Shown here piece by piece: positions 60,832 through 64,000 of a stretch of DNA of 64,000 nt. The notes beneath the pieces are model-generated. The model saw only the letters and a list, made by a program, of their open reading frames with translations, made no database searches and was not told where the DNA came from. The translations under genes were made by a program, and so were the position numbers. The DNA comes from Distichodus sexfasciatus. Lineage: Eukaryota; Chordata; Actinopteri; Characiformes; Distichodontidae. How positions within the stretch are numbered: position 1 is the first letter of the stretch; each line of letters opens with the position of its first letter. The stretch covers positions 6,298,495 to 6,362,494 of the forward strand of contig JAVGVS010000001.1 in the NCBI GenBank assembly GCA_032718565.1, written 5' to 3'.

Positions 60832-63800
60832 GTCTTGCCAACAGATGGGACTGGGATTGCAAAAACATATGCTGATGATGTCATACATGGTCGCACGGTA
60901 TGTCGTGCTCTAAAAAGCAAGTTCATAAACAAAGCCTGCATCAGCAATGGCTGTACTAAAGCAGCGCTAAAATGACAAACACCTGAACCAGCATCTCTAA
61001 CAATGCACTAACAATTCAAAGACTCTATTATTCATGATAAAAATAATGACATGCAACTTGACATGGCTTCAAGCTGAAAAAGAGGAAAATTCATAAGTTG
61101 TAATAAGAATGGCTCTTTGTGATAAAATAAAGGAATGTGTGAGTTAAATACAACTTTCAAAATGACTGTTCTCTGCAAATGTCAGACAAGATGATGTAAC
61201 CTTCACTCAAAGGTCAGAGAAGTGAATAATGCCTCTGCTTATCAAGCAAATTGCATTCAGGTAAAGTGGGGATTGAGCTAAGCTTCAACACCACCATCAC
61301 TCCATTGCTTAATTTGCAAAGCAGACAAAGAGACAAAAATAGTCCTAAAGTGCTCCTCCCCTATTCTATGATCAAAAGCAGACTGTTTTTACATATACAT
61401 GCACAGGCTTTTTTCACTTATACGTAGTTCTTTATCATTTAGGTGGGCAAAAACTAAAGTGTGACTCAGAGCATGAATTGGCCAACGACATATCAGCATC
61501 ACTGACGTATTTGCAAAAGTATTATATATTTACAGTGTGAAAAATGTTCCAAAATACCAGCCACACTCCTATGTATTCCATGCATTTGTGTTTGCATTAG
61601 AAAAATGTATAAAAACATCTGTAATGTATTAAAAAGTATAACACTTAACATGCTCCAGCTTAGACTGTGGAATCTTACGGTTACAAGCATTCAAATGTGT
61701 AACCACTAATTTGACATAAACATACTGCATCATCTCCCAGCCACACAGGCGTGACCACCAACTGCCTAAGACACAATGCAAAAAACAAAAAAATACTAGT
61801 CATATTGTGGAAGAACAAACAAGAAACCTTGGTTGTTCTTATGATAAACAGGGCGTGGGTTAGTAAAATGTCTAGGCAAACTACTAAAGAATTCCACGTT
61901 ACATCAACCAAAGATACACTAGGAGGTCTATGGGGCCACATATATCTCTGTCTCTTAGGGACTTTCCCTTATGCACTGAAGTAGTGGCTTCGCCTCGTGC
62001 CAACAGAGCAGGTGCTTTCACATCCTGTCCTGCTCTTAGTTTAATCTCCCTGCTCTTTGACTGGAGTAAAGCATCAACATTACTGTAGGGCAGCATTATA
62101 AATTATGAATGAATAACCAAACTGCCTTTCAACACTTGCTTTACTACCTAATATTGAGTGCAAAAGCACACTGTTTAAGTAAACTGAGGAATGGACCTGG
62201 AACATCCATCAGACTTACCACGCATTCTGCATTCAGACCAGTATCATGCACTACCTGATATCTTAATACGTGCTAGGGCAGAAGTGAAACGAAATAATGT
62301 TCTGTAGGTAGACATAATGCATTTGCAATTTATGCAAGGTCTTTATTCACAATGCTTAACCTCCACAATAGCACTCAGGTTGCCTATAGAGAACCTGATC
62401 TCATCTGAAGAGTAAATTTTATATGAATGCAAAAGTGCAAAAAAGATACTCCTTCAAACCATTATTTTAGAGGATCAGGTTTATCTATCATATTCAAACA
62501 TAGATGAGTCTGTTACTAAAAGGTTAGTCTGTTTTTAATAGTTTTGTCAATCTTTCTGCAAAGTTGGTGTGTGCAGCATAATAATTTAGACATTTTAAAA
62601 TCAAAGGTTTCCAATGGAAGGATGGAGAAATGACTGAAAGAAGAAAGCAACTATATGTTCATAATTAAATCTGCTTTCTAAGTTACTGTAGCTTGGTATC
62701 AAGATTTAAATTACTTAAGGATAAATACGGAGGGGGAAAACAAATGGGATTTAAATGTGTTGTATGACAACTTAATATGAGAAGAAAGGATGAAAATGTG
62801 TACAGTACAATGATAAAAATCACAAAAGTGTTGAATACAGTATAGAAACTACTTTTGAAGTCAAAGGTGAAAATATATATATATGTAGAGATGCTAATGG
62901 ACTATCTTGTAAACCTTTTCAAGTATAAAAAGAATAACTAATGTGAAGTTGGTAATTCTAACTTTAAAATTAAATACAATCATATAGAATAAAATCAACT
63001 GGCTTTTTATGGAAAAATGGGGGGATAAAATCAGCTAGTGAGGGACAATGGAAAAGAAGAGTTTGGGTTTTAAGTGTGATAGAACAACCTAATGACATAG
63101 ACCAAGCAAAGAAATAAAAAATCACATGCACAAATGTATTTCCAAATAAAGATATGCATCTTATGAATTGTAGACCTTTGTGAGTTGTTGTGTTCACACT
63201 GTGTAGCCGTGCTGATGTTCTTTCACACCAGCACTGCACTATGTCATATGTCACCACACACAGGTCTTACTCTCTGTTTCTCTCCTTCATACTTTTGAAC
63301 ATGCACCCATCCTGTATATGCACATACCCACACCCACACAGACTTCTGCTCAGAGGCGATAATCTTACTGCTCAGCTCATGCTCTTTCTTTTCATACAAA
63401 GACCTAGATGGAAATATTCACGTTTAGTAAAATACTATCTTACAAGTACTGAAATTTTATCTTAAAACATGTTTAAGGTCCAGTTAGGCCAGTTTCAACA
63501 AACCTGTATATGAACTATTAAAAAATTCATGTTCTATTGTATGTTAGATGTTGGGGAAAGTCTTGAGCAATCATCTCATTGTTCTAGACCGCAGTGGGAG
63601 GAGAGTAAAACATCCCTTTCTTGTTCGAAAGTAAAAAAAAAAAAACAACAACTCTGGTTCATCTCTTCACTATCACAGTTGTGCAACCAAAGATCTTGTT
63701 TCCTCTGCAGACCTCCTACTCTCTTTGCCGCATTTCCTCTGATGTCAGCACTAGCATTTCAGGGTCGAGATGTGTAAAACACTCTCATTTAGCCTCTTCC

Positions 63801-64000
63801 TCCACTGTCTTAGAGTCATTACATTAGACTTGCTGTAAATGTAATGTATTGCCATTACAGAGAATCAAACCCTGTTGTTTTGGTTCACTTTTTGCTTGCT
63901 GATCACAGTGTAACACCACCATCAACTATCAGTGCACATCTCACATCAGATCAAAACATCCAATAGGAAATCTTTCTAACATGCAGCTGAATGTTTCACA

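Larger units (their letters stand above)
60131..64000. other. upstream flank of the gene, no second gene found
   Basis: 60135-60420 is the likely promoter block (CpG, CT repeat, CCAAT). Beyond it the DNA is AT-rich, with the retroelement tail at 60755 and a short TA run at 62872. No exon, RNA gene or neighbouring gene could be recognised on either strand. Confidence 0.55.

Overview
This is a vertebrate (almost certainly teleost fish) nuclear locus, not a prokaryotic one. It is AT-rich, with very small exons in long introns, GT-AG splice sites, CA/TA/TCTA microsatellites and the usual fish mix of dispersed repeats: tRNA-derived SINEs, an L2/Rex-like LINE 3' end, TA-flanked DNA transposons, a hAT-like remnant and a solo LTR.

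One protein-coding gene fills most of the window, on the minus strand. It is a type I (EF-hand) diacylglycerol kinase, best called dgkb. I reconstructed 23 consecutive coding exons between 48190 (ATG) and 1676. Every exon has GT-AG borders and all phases agree, giving one open frame of 798 codons plus one base. The order is N-terminal recoverin-like (RVH) region, an unusually long Ser/Pro linker, two EF hands, two C1 zinc fingers, the DGK catalytic domain with its GGDGTVGW loop, and the start of the accessory domain. About 95 C-terminal residues, by comparison with the mammalian protein, lie beyond the left edge. A non-coding part of the first coding exon reaches 48495. A plausible upstream first exon with CCAAT and TATA boxes lies at 59995-60130, which would put a noncoding first intron at 48496-59994.

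Layout: 1-1675, intron with a degenerate fish repeat; 1676-4584, last two exons seen; 4585-22094, two large introns around the 65-nt exon at 14347, carrying SINEs, a hAT-like remnant and a 1.39-kb TA-flanked element nested in a retroelement; 22095-31416, kinase and linker exons; 31318-35517, C1 exons; 35745-37813, EF-hand exons, with a solo LTR and a mariner-type MITE between them; 38902-42088, linker and RVH exons including a 21-nt microexon; 42758-44234, an IS630/Tc1-type transposon relic containing a telomere-repeat palindrome; 45616-48495, first two coding exons; 48496-64000, putative intron 1, promoter and upstream DNA, with a foldback Tc1 element and an RFX/CRE composite site.

I see no second protein-coding gene, operon, CRISPR array, RNA gene or unknown multi-gene system. 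The most interesting points are the microexon with its UGC-bearing acceptor, the symmetric linker exons, the coding-like first-exon ORF at 59995-60130, the X-box/CRE pair, and the transposon-borne telomeric palindrome. Assignment to dgkb rather than dgkg rests on remembered family features, not a database search.
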